Assembly (NCBI GenBank): GCA_963678095.2
Contig: OY782746.1
Span: forward strand, 1,178,001 to 1,242,000
Length of the DNA stretch: 64,000 nt
From: G963678095 sp963678095
Lineage (GTDB): Bacteria; Bacillota; Negativicutes; Selenomonadales; Selenomonadaceae
Reading direction: 5' to 3'
Shown: positions 1-8,760 of the stretch, piece by piece
Layout of the letters: each line of letters begins with the position of its first letter
Position numbering within the stretch: position 1 is the stretch's first letter
Program-made: the position numbers and the translations under genes
The notes under the pieces: generated by a model
Told to the model about the DNA's origin: nothing
The model's input: the letters and a program-made list of their open reading frames with translations, nothing else
Database searches by the model: none

Positions 1-376
1 CGAGCATGATCGGAGTAATTACGCCCTGCGTCAGCGTGTCACCAATTCCGGCCACCGGCCCCATCAGACCAGTTTTTATCCCATTGAACGCCTGGTCGCT
101 AATTGGCTTGCCATTGGCACGTTCCTCTTCCATGGCCACGGTAACCCCATGGATTACCGAGCCACAAATTGGTTCGGTGTTAAAAAAGGACAAATGCCGT
201 TTAATTCCTTCCTTCTGTTCCTCCGGCGACTTATAGAGTTTTTTGATGACCGGCAGCATCGAATGGGCAAATGCCGTTGCCTGCAACCGCTCATAATTGT
301 AATTGGACTGCGCAAACATGAACCAGTTAAACCAGGATTTTATTACGTCACGCTTCGCTAGACTATTCGTTGCCAT
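1..376 (-). CDS. PTS mannose/fructose/sorbose family, subunit IID (5' part only)
   Basis: Membrane subunit IID of a mannose-family phosphotransferase permease; together with IIC it forms the sugar channel. About 125 residues are visible and the rest runs off the window. The ATG at 376 is chosen because GAGGTGG lies 7 nt before it. The protein opens MATNSLAKRDVIKSWFNWF, the usual IID start, and later carries GLMGPVAGIGDTLTQG, the conserved family stretch (about residues 104-119). It begins 20 bp after the IIC stop, so it is the last visible gene of the IIA-IIB-IIC-IID operon. The substrate cannot be told from the sequence. Confidence 0.93.
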   Translation of the reverse strand, partial: MATNSLAKRDVIKSWFNWFMFAQSNYNYERLQATAFAHSMLPVIKKLYKSPEEQKEGIKRHLSFFNTEPICGSVIHGVTVAMEEERANGKPISDQAFNGIKTGLMGPVAGIGDTLTQGVITPIML

Positions 377-396
377 ATTATATCCACCTCGCCTTT

Positions 397-1152
397 CTAT
401 GCTTCACTGCTCGAATTGTTTCGCAAGGAGCTTACTGTCAATGCCAAAACAATACCGATGATTGAAATGATGACGATATCCATCTGGAAATGAACCGCAA
501 AGATGATCCCGAGAACGAAAAACGGCATTGTAAACGAATTGCCGATCAGCTTTAAGTTCATTGCAATACCTAATGCCGGCAGCATCGCGCCGATTACATT
601 AAAGACATGCAGGACATTGTCCGTCAGCACGCTGAGCATGCCATTGACTGCGCTCGGACCATAATAGACAACCAATGTTGCCGGAATAAAGCTTACCAGA
701 AACAGTAGAATCTGCGGTGGCACAACATTGATAAAGGCCACCATATTGAGATTCCCCTTCTCGACCTCACGATCCGCCCAATGAACAAAGAAGGAGTTGA
801 CTGTCATCTTAGCAATCCAGAGAACGGTTGCAATGGTTCCCAGTGGAACTGAAATCGCCATTGCCGTGCTGACATCGAGATTTGATATGATAGCCAGTGC
901 CGTCCCGGCATAACCGGCAAAGGAAGGATCCCCCATTTGCGCGCCGCCAGCCGAGATAAACCCTAAGTATATAACATTGATGCCCGCCCCGATCAGAGCA
1001 CCTTCCAGCGGTTGGCCAAGGATCAAGCCAGTAATAAACCCTGCCAAAAGCGGCCTGTTTAGTGTAAAGAAACCTACATATGTGCACCAAGGACTCCATG
1101 AAAGGTAATAAAAGAAACCGATTAATGCTGCCTGAAAAAACGAAACTTCCAC
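397..1152 (-). CDS. PTS mannose/fructose/sorbose family, subunit IIC
   Basis: Integral membrane channel subunit of the same PTS, 251 residues, the normal length for IIC of the sorbose/mannose family. It is almost wholly hydrophobic, with several membrane spans. It contains the loop GQPLEGALIGAGINVIYLG (about residues 46-64) followed by GAQMGDPSFAGYAGTALA, which is diagnostic of the family. The start is GTG at 1152 behind AGAGGGGAA. It lies 42 bp after IIB and 20 bp before IID, so it is co-transcribed with them. Confidence 0.95.
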   Translation of the reverse strand: MEVSFFQAALIGFFYYLSWSPWCTYVGFFTLNRPLLAGFITGLILGQPLEGALIGAGINVIYLGFISAGGAQMGDPSFAGYAGTALAIISNLDVSTAMAISVPLGTIATVLWIAKMTVNSFFVHWADREVEKGNLNMVAFINVVPPQILLFLVSFIPATLVVYYGPSAVNGMLSVLTDNVLHVFNVIGAMLPALGIAMNLKLIGNSFTMPFFVLGIIFAVHFQMDIVIISIIGIVLALTVSSLRNNSSSEA

Positions 1153-1194
1153 GTTAATTCCCCTCTTTTCTTTTTTTAATCTATATAAAACACC

Positions 1195-1668
1195 TTAGAG
1201 CAATTTTTCAATATCCATCGCCGAAGCATCCGGCACAATCTGAACGTAGACTCTGGTACCGCGCTGCAGCAGCGATTTAAAGCACATCCGTTCATCATCC
1301 GATATTGAAATATTGCGGTAAAGCTGTTTGCGCCCCTGAATGGCTCCCATTCCGCCAAGATTCAGCTCGGCGATTGTCACGCCGTTATCGAGCAGTGCTT
1401 CTACCGTTTTCGGCGTCTTGACAAGAACGATCACACGTTCCTCACTGTCTTCGCCTTTTAAAATCTCACTGGCATCCGCTATCGAATGAATGCCAATCTT
1501 AAAAGAACTCGGCGCCGCCATCTTCAAAATTTTCACCATAAAGTCATCCGCGGCAACCTCATCATCAACCACAATAATCCGGTTTGCCTTTGTCACCTTG
1601 GCCCAGGCCGTGACTACCTGCCCATGAATCAAACGATCATCAATTCGCGTCAAAACAATATTTAACAT
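1195..1668 (-). CDS. PTS mannose/fructose/sorbose family, subunit IIB
   Basis: Cytoplasmic phosphocarrier that takes phosphate from IIA and passes it to the sugar. It has 157 residues from the ATG at 1668, chosen over an in-frame GTG nine bases upstream because AGAAGGG sits about 8 nt before the ATG. The N-terminus MLNIVLTRIDDRLIHGQV carries the phospho-histidine (His15) in the invariant DDRLIHGQV motif. The rest shows the family's VVDDEVA and LNLGGMG strings. It follows IIA by about 33 bp. Confidence 0.95.
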   Translation of the reverse strand: MLNIVLTRIDDRLIHGQVVTAWAKVTKANRIIVVDDEVAADDFMVKILKMAAPSSFKIGIHSIADASEILKGEDSEERVIVLVKTPKTVEALLDNGVTIAELNLGGMGAIQGRKQLYRNISISDDERMCFKSLLQRGTRVYVQIVPDASAMDIEKLL

Positions 1669-1701
1669 ACGTATCACCCTTCTTCTTTAAACTCTATGTT
1701 C

Positions 1702-2109
1702 TTATACTCTTTGCAGTTCAGAAAACAACTCTTTAATGCCATCTTTGCCTGATTCCATGCAACGTGCAGTCAGTTCCTCGAGTGAACAGGCCTCACGCAT
1801 CGTCAGTGATTCCAGAACCATGGGGAAACTGATACCGGTTATGCAGCGAAACTGCTGTTTTATCCGACTGCTTGCCAGAGCGGTTGCATTGTAGGGGCTG
1901 GCACCAAACAAATCGACAAAAACCAGCACCCCGTCCCCCGTATCCATTTCCTGGATCGCGCCTTCTACCTTTTGAGAAAATACGGCAATATCATCACCGC
2001 GGTTGAGCCCTATCGCACTCACCTGGGGAAATTGTCCAACAATAAGTTCTGCACTTTTTAGCATCGCCGTCCCAAAATCCTCATGTGTCAACAACAAGAT
2101 TCCAATCAT
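1702..2109 (-). CDS. PTS mannose-family subunit IIA
   Basis: Cytoplasmic EIIA-Man-type domain that receives phosphate from HPr. It has 135 residues from the ATG at 2109, which has a strong GAGGTGAGAG site. An upstream extension to 2202 in the same frame has no ribosome site and would cover the sigma-54 promoter, so it was rejected. The start MIGILLLTHEDFG places the phosphorylated His9 in LTHEDFG, and VLVFVDLFGASPYN matches the family's second loop. First gene of the operon, transcribed from the -24/-12 promoter at 2163-2180. Confidence 0.94.
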   Translation of the reverse strand: MIGILLLTHEDFGTAMLKSAELIVGQFPQVSAIGLNRGDDIAVFSQKVEGAIQEMDTGDGVLVFVDLFGASPYNATALASSRIKQQFRCITGISFPMVLESLTMREACSLEELTARCMESGKDGIKELFSELQRV

Positions 2110-2162
2110 TCTCTCACCTCGCTTTTCAAACTGCTTTTTATTTTTCTGTTCGCCCAATAGAA

Positions 2163-2180
2163 ATGCAAGCTGCATGCCAA
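2163..2180 (-). promoter_or_regulatory. Sigma-54 (-24/-12) promoter of the mannose-family PTS operon
   Basis: The minus strand reads TTGGCATGCAGCTTGCAT. The GG and GC dinucleotides are ten bases apart, as RpoN requires, against the consensus TTGGCACG-N4-TTGCA. The start of transcription would fall near 2151, about 40 bp before the IIA ATG. The LevR-like activator encoded just upstream is the expected enhancer-binding partner. Confidence 0.85.
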
Positions 2181-2181
2181 C

Positions 2182-2375
2182 ACACATTCGAATGTGTATC
2201 ATCCTCTACAATATTTTTGGGGTCGCGCCTGCAAAGGCTTGTAAATCAAGATAATTTATTAATTTTAATTTTTAGAATTTTTATTCTCATTGGAATAATA
2301 CAACGCTGTTTTTTAACAGCGCCTATGTGTGTCAACCAATTCAGTTTATCTGTATCGAATGTGTGTTAACACACA
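2182..2375. promoter_or_regulatory. Candidate activator-binding palindromes upstream of the PTS operon
   Basis: Two perfect 16-bp palindromes are visible. ACACATTCGAATGTGT at 2182-2197 sits right behind the -24 element, and TGTGTGTTAACACACA at 2360-2375 lies about 180 bp further upstream. A related half, TATGTGTGTCAAC, is at 2324-2336. All three share ATGTGTGT or a close form. Enhancer sites for LevR-type activators are dyads in this position. Assigning these to the 2427-5093 regulator is inference. Confidence 0.5.
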
Positions 2376-2411
2376 AAAAAAGCCGAACCGTCAGCCCCGC
2401 CGGTTCGGCTT
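2374..2411 (-). terminator. Terminator of the LevR-like gene
   Basis: AGCCGAACCG (2381-2390) pairs with CGGTTCGGCT (2401-2410), followed on the minus strand by seven T. It lies 16 bp after the regulator stop codon and separates it from the PTS operon. Confidence 0.85.
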
Positions 2412-2426
2412 TTCTGTTACTCTGCA

Positions 2427-5093
2427 CTACTGGGCTTCTGTCCGAAGGCAAAAATGCAGATTCAGCATTTCAACAATATAAGCAACCTCTGTATCAGGAA
2501 TAGAGATTCCAAACACTTCTTCTACCAGTTCAAAATTTTGTTTTATCGATTGAAACAATTCCCCGAACTGATGTCTGATATGAGAAAATTTTTTATACGG
2601 CAGCGGTTCCTTCCGCACCATTCGTTCAATCATGCAGGAACAATGAAATAAAAATTTCAAGTGGATGGTATCATCAATAGCAAAATCATTTTCCGCGGCA
2701 ATGCCCTCGAGTACTTCATCGAGTACCCGGCAGGCCTTTTTCACATTCAGGAAAGCCAGTACATCCTCCAGCATCGTAAATACACCGGCTGAATACCCTG
2801 TCGGTTCATTTTTCACCGGCGAAAAATCAATCTGATCCTCCACTTCGACCTTGACGCGCCCGCCAATAAAAGAACTCATCGTCAATACACTTTCCTCAAG
2901 TTCTGCCAGTGTCATATTCGGCATCATCGCTTTACGGGCAGCCTCAATAACCATCGGCGTACTGACCATGCGGACCGTGCGCGTCAGAATCCCCGTCCGA
3001 CTGGTAATCACCTCAGAAAAAGTCGTCAAGGATCCCATATCAACAAGCAGCAATACCCCTCCGCCCGTATTGATGCGCCGGACCAGTTCAACCGCTTTAT
3101 TGAGCGTGACGGTAACCTTTTCCTCCATCGGCATATCCAGCGCATGAATACAGTCATAACCGAGCAGCATTTTTGCCACCTCGACCATATTCGTCGCCGT
3201 CGATTTCCCATGTGACAGAACCAACACCTGAATGTTTCCTTCCCGTTTTATATTCATCGAATATAAGAACATGGCAATAAACGCCGCTTCATCGCTTGGT
3301 ATGCTGACCGAAAGCGCCTTCTCGACGCGCTCTTTTATCTGCAGGGCAACGCGAAACTCTTGTGGATGCTCCTTGCGCACTTTGACGCTGTTGGGGTAAA
3401 TTCGCACTTCTCCCTGCCGCAGCCGTTCGATCAGTGTTTCCATATGAAGGGCCAGACTGTAAACCAGCTTCGCATCAATAATACGGCCAAAGACTTCCGG
3501 AGCCGCTTCAATTTCCTGTTCTATGATCTGGACGATTTCCGGCGTGGCGATCTTTGACAGCACTTCTTTATCAAGCTGCAGATTCTTGCCCCGTGCCTTC
3601 GGAATGGACTGATACATTCTTTTTTGTACCTGACCGGCAATGTTTTCACGAATTTCATTGGTTTCGAGCCCTTCACTGTATAGCTTCTGGGCACTTTCCA
3701 GAATCAGGTCATAGAAGTCATCTCCGGTCTGATATTCATCATAGAGCAGCACATTCTGCAGGTTTTCGGAAAGCCCCTCCGCTCCGCCATCAAAAGTGAT
3801 GGTTTCACAATCATTGAGGTTAAAATTCTGCATCAGTTCCTGCCGTTTCTCATCAATCGCAAAAAAACCTTCCTTCAATTTTTGCGACAACTGCGACAGC
3901 TTTATCTGCACATCGCCCTGCTTGCCCGTAACATATTCAACAAAGGCATTGGCGCAGATCAGTTGAATGTCATTGCGTAGCTGTCCGATATTTCCCGGGC
4001 ACTTATAGAGCAGTAGAACCTTTAAAACCTCTTTGGCCACCGTGAGGGGGGCCTTGATTTTGACCGATTCTTCTGCAAAAAACTGACATATAAGCTTCAT
4101 TCTCACCTTGAGATTGCGCTCGTTGAGCCCTGGGAGCGTGATGACCAGCGGAATTCGCCGCAAAAAAGTCCCAAGAATCGCTGACTGCGGATCCTCTGTT
4201 GTTGCCGCAATGATCAGAACGTTTGCTGTCCGCACGCTCTCTGCTTCACCAAGCCGACGATATGTACCCCTGTCAATCAGGGAAAACAGCATTTCCTGGC
4301 CTTCCGGCGGCAAACGATGAATTTCATCCAAAAACAAAATGCCTCCGTCAGCCTGATCGATAAGCCCTCGTCGCTCCCGCTCCGCCCCGGTATAAGCACC
4401 TTTTACGTGCCCAAACAAATGCGAAATCAACAGCTGCGAATTTTCTGCATAATCCGCACAATTAAAAATAACATAGGAAGCTTGCGGGGCAAGCTTGCCG
4501 GTATCAATCGCATAACGATACATGATGCCGGCAAAGGTCGTCTTGCCGCTTCCCGTCGGCCCAATAATCAAAGTATGCAGCCCATGCGGCGGATATAAAA
4601 TAGCAGCTTTTGCCTGTTTGACCTGCAGCTGCAGGTCTTCTTCCGCCCCAATAATATTAGCAAAAATTTCATCCTGAATATTCATGGAATCTTTTTCCGC
4701 CATAGGCACGGGCTGAGTATCACGCGTAACCAGGCCCGGCTGCTCTGGGGGAATTCGTTCCACTCGTTCCATTGCAAATAATTCCTTATACAAATCTTCC
4801 ATCTCCGCAAACACCAGTGAAGTTAACCGAAATTTAAAGGCTGTCTGCAGCACGCTAAGGGACAAATACAGTACAGGTTTGCCCAGGATCTTGACTGCCT
4901 TTTTTTCGCCGAGCAGACAATTGAGCTCTTTGCTCACATTGCTGCGGAGTAAATCCAAGCGACCAGCAATCTCATTTGCTGAAAATCCTTGGCGTCCGCC
5001 CTCTTTCAGCATCGGCACAATTGCCTCCGTCAGCGATGCCAATTCCGCATACACCCGGCTTTTCCGATCACTTTTTCTCCATTGTTTATCCAC
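2427..5093 (-). CDS. LevR-like sigma-54 activator with PTS regulation domains
   Basis: Transcription activator of 888 residues that drives an RpoN promoter and is tuned by PTS phosphorylation. Order: winged-helix-like N-terminus (1-80); AAA+ domain (about 140-385) with Walker A GPTGSGKT (178-185), the sigma-54 contact loop GAYTGA (232-237, Tyr in place of the usual Phe) and Walker B GGILFLDE (250-257); PRD1 (about 530-615, His550); EIIA-Man-like domain (621-745, His628 in LSHGKS); PRD2 (about 785-885, His817). The GTG start at 5093 follows AGGAGG by 6 nt. It lies upstream of the mannose-family PTS genes and the -24/-12 promoter, so it almost certainly controls them. The match to the LevR family is clear; the inducing sugar is unknown. 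Confidence 0.93.
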   Translation of the reverse strand: MDKQWRKSDRKSRVYAELASLTEAIVPMLKEGGRQGFSANEIAGRLDLLRSNVSKELNCLLGEKKAVKILGKPVLYLSLSVLQTAFKFRLTSLVFAEMEDLYKELFAMERVERIPPEQPGLVTRDTQPVPMAEKDSMNIQDEIFANIIGAEEDLQLQVKQAKAAILYPPHGLHTLIIGPTGSGKTTFAGIMYRYAIDTGKLAPQASYVIFNCADYAENSQLLISHLFGHVKGAYTGAERERRGLIDQADGGILFLDEIHRLPPEGQEMLFSLIDRGTYRRLGEAESVRTANVLIIAATTEDPQSAILGTFLRRIPLVITLPGLNERNLKVRMKLICQFFAEESVKIKAPLTVAKEVLKVLLLYKCPGNIGQLRNDIQLICANAFVEYVTGKQGDVQIKLSQLSQKLKEGFFAIDEKRQELMQNFNLNDCETITFDGGAEGLSENLQNVLLYDEYQTGDDFYDLILESAQKLYSEGLETNEIRENIAGQVQKRMYQSIPKARGKNLQLDKEVLSKIATPEIVQIIEQEIEAAPEVFGRIIDAKLVYSLALHMETLIERLRQGEVRIYPNSVKVRKEHPQEFRVALQIKERVEKALSVSIPSDEAAFIAMFLYSMNIKREGNIQVLVLSHGKSTATNMVEVAKMLLGYDCIHALDMPMEEKVTVTLNKAVELVRRINTGGGVLLLVDMGSLTTFSEVITSRTGILTRTVRMVSTPMVIEAARKAMMPNMTLAELEESVLTMSSFIGGRVKVEVEDQIDFSPVKNEPTGYSAGVFTMLEDVLAFLNVKKACRVLDEVLEGIAAENDFAIDDTIHLKFLFHCSCMIERMVRKEPLPYKKFSHIRHQFGELFQSIKQNFELVEEVFGISIPDTEVAYIVEMLNLHFCLRTEAQ

Positions 5094-5131
5094 ATGCTAC
5101 CTCCTCTACCAGCTGCCACCTTACAAACAGC

Positions 5132-5166
5132 AAAAAGAAAAGCTTCGCCACAATCACGCGAAGCTT
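5132..5166 (-). terminator. Intrinsic terminator
   Basis: AAGCTTCGC (5140-5148) pairs with GCGAAGCTT (5158-5166), with an A-rich run before it on the plus strand giving T-rich RNA on the minus strand. It is the nearest terminator after the chemoreceptor gene ending at 5417 and after the small frame at 5216-5320. Confidence 0.7.
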
Positions 5167-5215
5167 CCGGCAAATTATTTTTACTGCCACTTTTTCTTAA
5201 ACTTACTGCAACGCT

Positions 5216-5320
5216 TTATGTGAAAATATTGCGCTTTTTATCCTCCCCCCTGATTTTCACCAGCCATTCAGGGGTATAAGCGCCGATATCAACAGAATAC
5301 GTCTTGTTATAAAAATCCAT
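5216..5320 (-). CDS. Possible 34-residue peptide or gene remnant
   Basis: A short open frame reads MDFYNKTYSVDIGAYTPEWL and ends in KKRNIFT before a stop at 5216-5218. AAAGGA occurs directly before the ATG, but only one base separates them, which is too close for good initiation. The frame stays open eleven codons upstream without another start. It lies between the chemoreceptor stop (5417) and a terminator (5132-5166). It could be a small protein co-transcribed with the receptor, or the tail of a lost gene. No family is recognised. Confidence 0.2.
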   Translation of the reverse strand: MDFYNKTYSVDIGAYTPEWLVKIRGEDKKRNIFT

Positions 5321-5416
5321 ATCCTTTAGATTGATTTCGACAAATTTCGTTAATTACCTGCTGCAACCGCTTTAACTTCCATCCGTATTTATGTCCCCCA
5401 TCACAGCTCCTAGAAA

Positions 5417-7138
5417 TCAAACCTTAAATTTCTGTATGGCTTCCTGCAGCTCGGCCGCCATCTGGGATAAATGGGTGCTGGCAGAAGCAATTTCTTCCAT
5501 CGAAGAGGATTGTTCCTCCGTTGCCGCCGAAATCGTTTCCGTTTCCTCGGCAGTCGTTTTTGTTTCAGCCGCAATCGCTCCAGCGGCACGGACAACATCT
5601 TCCGTTCCGGCTGTCAGCTCCTGGGCCGCCGCTGAAATTTCATTGATTTCACCGACAATTCCCTTGATCATTTCTAATATTTCACCAAAATTCTGGCCGG
5701 CAATTTCTACCAGTTCGGATCCCGCCTGCACCTCGCGCTTACTCTCATTCATAAAGGCCACGGCAGACTGTGTTTTGATCTGCACATCACCAATCAGGCT
5801 GGTTATATCCTTTGTTGCCTGCGCGGACTGTTCTGCCAGTTTTCTGACTTCATCGGCAACAACAGCAAAGCCCCGCCCGGCTGTTCCGGCTCTGGCGGCC
5901 TCAATTGCCGCATTAAGCGCCAAAAGATTTGTCTGCCCAGCAATCGAGGAGATCAACTGTACAATCTGCCCAATCTGTTGTGACTTCGCCTCAAGTTCGC
6001 CTACGACCCCGGCAGTATCCTTTGTTTTTTGTTCAATAACCAACATCTGACCGGCTGTCTTTTCCATCGCCCGGCCGCCCTCGGTCGCCGCAACTGCCGT
6101 TTTGCCGGTTGATTCAGCTACCAGCCCGGTATTTTCCGTTACCTGCCGAATTCCCTGCGCCATCTGTTCAACAATCTGGTTTGTCGTCATCGCCAGTTCC
6201 AGCTGTTTTTCAGCTCCCTGCGCAACATCACTGATTGACGAAGCAACCTGCGCCGAAGCCTGCGCCGACTGCTCGGCGCTGGCCGTAAGTTCCTGCGATG
6301 CCGCGGCCAGCTGCTGGGAGGTGTTAACCAGCTGTTTGATCAAGTTTCTGACGTTGCGATTCATCTGATCCACAGCCTTTGCCAAGGCCCCAAATTCGCT
6401 CTTATCGGCCATATCACCCTCGGAAACATTTTGCGAAAAATCTCCCGCCGCAACCCCGCCGAGAAACTCAACCGAACCAGCAAGGCGCTGCGTAATCTGT
6501 TTTATGATCATCACGCCAATAAAGACACCGAGCAAAATTGCCACAACTGTAATCATGATAAACACCATATTGGCCTTGGCAAACGCTTCCTTTGACTCCT
6601 GATTCATCTGCTCCGCACTGCGACTGGCCTCAGTTGATAGCACCTGCAAGGCTTTTGCCGTGGCCTCCGAGGCCGGCAAGACCTTGCCCATATAAAGCTG
6701 ATACGCTTCCTGATTTTTATTTTGCATAGCCAGTTCAATTGTCGCATTGTTCCCGTCCCGATAAGCGGCAATCGTATCCTTTACCGCCTGCAGGTTCTTC
6801 TGCTGCGCGGGTGATAACGGCATGGCATCGTATTTTGCCAGCTCTTCGGCATACAGTTTGCGTGTTGCTGTGATGCGATCTTGCAATTGCTTATTTTCTC
6901 TGTCCTCCGTTGTCAGCATCAGACTCAAAACATCTGTCCGGATCTGATCAATATAAAGCCGGTTTTCATAGGCCAGTGTAACTTCTGTCAGATTGTTCCG
7001 GTAAATCTGATCCGTATACTCACTGCTCTGTTTTAGCGCCAAATACCCGGCCGACCCCACAATAATGAGCCCCAAACTGAAAACGACAATCAGGATACTG
7101 AGTTTCTGCTTAATCTTTAAATCGCTAAACCACTTCAT
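5417..7138 (-). CDS. Methyl-accepting chemotaxis protein, 4HB sensor type
   Basis: Transmembrane chemoreceptor of 573 residues. Membrane span about 12-34; extracytoplasmic four-helix-bundle sensor to about 188; second span about 190-212; HAMP to about 265; then the long signalling coiled coil whose tip has NLLALNAAIEAARAG and GRGFAVVADEVRKLAEQS. No CheB/CheR-docking pentapeptide is seen at the C-terminus. The sensor has LSLMLTTEDRENKQL, a pattern shared with the receptors at 13194 and 35405. No che genes are nearby, so it must use a core pathway encoded elsewhere. The ligand is unknown. Confidence 0.95.
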   Translation of the reverse strand: MKWFSDLKIKQKLSILIVVFSLGLIIVGSAGYLALKQSSEYTDQIYRNNLTEVTLAYENRLYIDQIRTDVLSLMLTTEDRENKQLQDRITATRKLYAEELAKYDAMPLSPAQQKNLQAVKDTIAAYRDGNNATIELAMQNKNQEAYQLYMGKVLPASEATAKALQVLSTEASRSAEQMNQESKEAFAKANMVFIMITVVAILLGVFIGVMIIKQITQRLAGSVEFLGGVAAGDFSQNVSEGDMADKSEFGALAKAVDQMNRNVRNLIKQLVNTSQQLAAASQELTASAEQSAQASAQVASSISDVAQGAEKQLELAMTTNQIVEQMAQGIRQVTENTGLVAESTGKTAVAATEGGRAMEKTAGQMLVIEQKTKDTAGVVGELEAKSQQIGQIVQLISSIAGQTNLLALNAAIEAARAGTAGRGFAVVADEVRKLAEQSAQATKDITSLIGDVQIKTQSAVAFMNESKREVQAGSELVEIAGQNFGEILEMIKGIVGEINEISAAAQELTAGTEDVVRAAGAIAAETKTTAEETETISAATEEQSSSMEEIASASTHLSQMAAELQEAIQKFKV

Positions 7139-7294
7139 TGCGCTACACTCCTCATATATTTTATTTGTATAAAACAGATTTCATTATAAATATAACTCCC
7201 CAAGAAAATGCAGCGGTTGTATACCAGCCTCCTTAATATTGACTCAATATTCTATTAACTTCCCGAAGGAATATAAAATCCCTTCTTTTTCCGG

Positions 7295-7330
7295 CAATAA
7301 AAATGGCTTCGCATAAAATTATGCGAAGCC
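7295..7330 (-). terminator. Terminator, probably of the permease gene at 8761-10152
   Basis: GGCTTCGCATAA (7305-7316) and TTATGCGAAGCC (7319-7330) form a perfect 12-bp stem followed on the minus strand by ATTTTTATT. Removing the insertion sequence at 7341-8722 and one copy of its target duplication places this hairpin about 38 bp after the permease stop, so it was most likely that gene's terminator. Confidence 0.75.
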
Positions 7331-7332
7331 TA

Positions 7333-7340
7333 AAAATTTT
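7333..7340. repeat. Target-site duplication, left copy
   Basis: AAAATTTT flanks the left end of the insertion sequence and is repeated exactly at 8723-8730. Eight bases is the usual duplication for ISL3-family elements. Confidence 0.85.
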
Positions 7341-8722
7341 GGTTCTTTGTCAAATGTTGGGGTAAACAGCATAAAGTAAACTTTTCAGCGAGGAGGCAAC
7401 TCCTCGCTGTTTTCTATTTTGTGGGTGCTAAATAAAGTATGCGATTTCTCATCCGATCAAATCTTCGTAAACCATAGCAGGTCCGTTTTAACACCTTCGT
7501 TCGATTATTGCAGCCTTCTATATATCCGTTGCTGTAGCCAGTTGCTATTGCTGCAACAATCTCATTTTTCCATTCGATGACTGTTTTCATTAATCGTTCA
7601 AATGGTGCGAGATTATACCGTATAACTTCCTCTTGCCATTTTTTAAAGCGCTGTACATATTCTTTGCTGTCCCTACTATCCATAACATCATAAAATTTCT
7701 CTTTCAGTCGATATGCGTTTTTTAGTTTTTCTGAGACATCCAGCATATTCGCCAGTTGCTCGATTTCTTCTGGAGTCTTTAAGTTTTTGTGCCTTCGTAA
7801 TAGTAAAAATCTACTGCGTTTAAAATATTTCCTTCGATGGTCAGAAAACTCCTTTTGCACCTCTTTGCGAATTCGTTCCATTGCCCAATTGGCAAGGCGA
7901 CACGTATGGAATTTATCTGCTACAATCTTGGCTTTTGGAAAGCAGCTTTTTACAACACTTCGAAATAAGCTGCTCAAGTCCATAACTACATATTTAACAT
8001 GGGCTCGCTGCTGAATAGAGAAGGATGTGAAATATTTGCAAAGGTCATCTGTTTTGCGATTTTTTAAAACATCCAATAAGACCTTCTTCTTAGGGTCTAC
8101 TAATAAACACTGAAATTTTTCCCGATCCGCATTGCCTTTAAACTCATCAATGGCTAATGTTTCTGTCAACTGTGGTTTAGAAAAAGAAACATGGTCAAAA
8201 AGGCGTAAGGCTGTAGGTACAGAAATATTACTTTCTTGCGCAATAGCAGCAGCCGATTTTACTTTAGAAAACTGTGAAATGATGAATTTCTTTAACAACG
8301 TTGTCATCCGTTGATATTTACCGAGAAAAGGGTTTGACTCCGCGAAGTGCTTTGCACAGTTCGGACAGGAATAGCGACGTTTGCGCAGGAAAAGATCATA
8401 GACTTTGTGTGGTAAGGGAATGTGTTTGATTTTTTGAATGCGGTAGTCGTGGATTTTTTCTGTAGAACTACCACAGGATGGGCAAACATGAGATTTACGA
8501 GGCAACTGGATCGTGAGAGAATTATTTGAGGAAGAAGTAACACAAACCTCTTCCAAGTCTAAGAAAAATGTAGTAAACTGAGTGTCGAGCATAAATGACA
8601 ACTCCTTTCGGTTAGTGTGTGGTAACTTTAATTGTAAACGAGTTGTTCACTTTATGCTCTTTTTGTGCAAAAAAATAATGCTGAGGTAAGCTTTCGCTTA
8701 CCCCAACATTTATTATAGAACC
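7341..8722 (-). mobile_element. Intact ISL3-family insertion sequence, 1382 bp
   Basis: The ends are imperfect 25-bp inverted repeats. The left (7341-7365) reads GGTTCT-TTGTC-AAATGTTGGGGTAA and the right (8698-8722, complement) GGTTCT-ATAAT-AAATGTTGGGGTAA; only the five middle bases differ. Both are flanked by AAAATTTT. One transposase gene fills the element. The exact duplication and full reading frame suggest a recent insertion. Confidence 0.9.
7414..8592 (-). CDS. ISL3-family transposase
   Basis: DDE transposase of 392 residues from the ATG at 8592 (AAAGGAG 9 nt upstream; an in-frame TTG nine bases earlier is too close to that site). The N-terminal part has two CxxC pairs (CPSCGSSTE and CPNCAKHF), the zinc-binding region typical of ISL3. 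The catalytic core shows TLAIDEFKG (first Asp), VVMDLSSLF and VADKFHTCRLAN (second Asp region), and a C-terminal NGYIEGCNNRTK (Glu). No frameshift or stop breaks the frame, so it should be active. It is the only gene in the element. Confidence 0.95.
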   Translation of the reverse strand: MLDTQFTTFFLDLEEVCVTSSSNNSLTIQLPRKSHVCPSCGSSTEKIHDYRIQKIKHIPLPHKVYDLFLRKRRYSCPNCAKHFAESNPFLGKYQRMTTLLKKFIISQFSKVKSAAAIAQESNISVPTALRLFDHVSFSKPQLTETLAIDEFKGNADREKFQCLLVDPKKKVLLDVLKNRKTDDLCKYFTSFSIQQRAHVKYVVMDLSSLFRSVVKSCFPKAKIVADKFHTCRLANWAMERIRKEVQKEFSDHRRKYFKRSRFLLLRRHKNLKTPEEIEQLANMLDVSEKLKNAYRLKEKFYDVMDSRDSKEYVQRFKKWQEEVIRYNLAPFERLMKTVIEWKNEIVAAIATGYSNGYIEGCNNRTKVLKRTCYGLRRFDRMRNRILYLAPTK

Positions 8723-8730
8723 AAAATTTT
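8723..8730. repeat. Target-site duplication, right copy
   Basis: AAAATTTT directly after the right inverted repeat, identical to 7333-7340. Confidence 0.85.
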
Positions 8731-8760
8731 CTTTGTTGAGTCCGTAGACAGGGCCCTGGT

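Noticed and set aside
5391..6050. Long Ser/Ala-rich open frame opposite the 5417 chemoreceptor
   Set aside because: It mirrors the Ala/Glu-rich coiled coil of the receptor on the other strand, lacks a ribosome site and resembles no protein.
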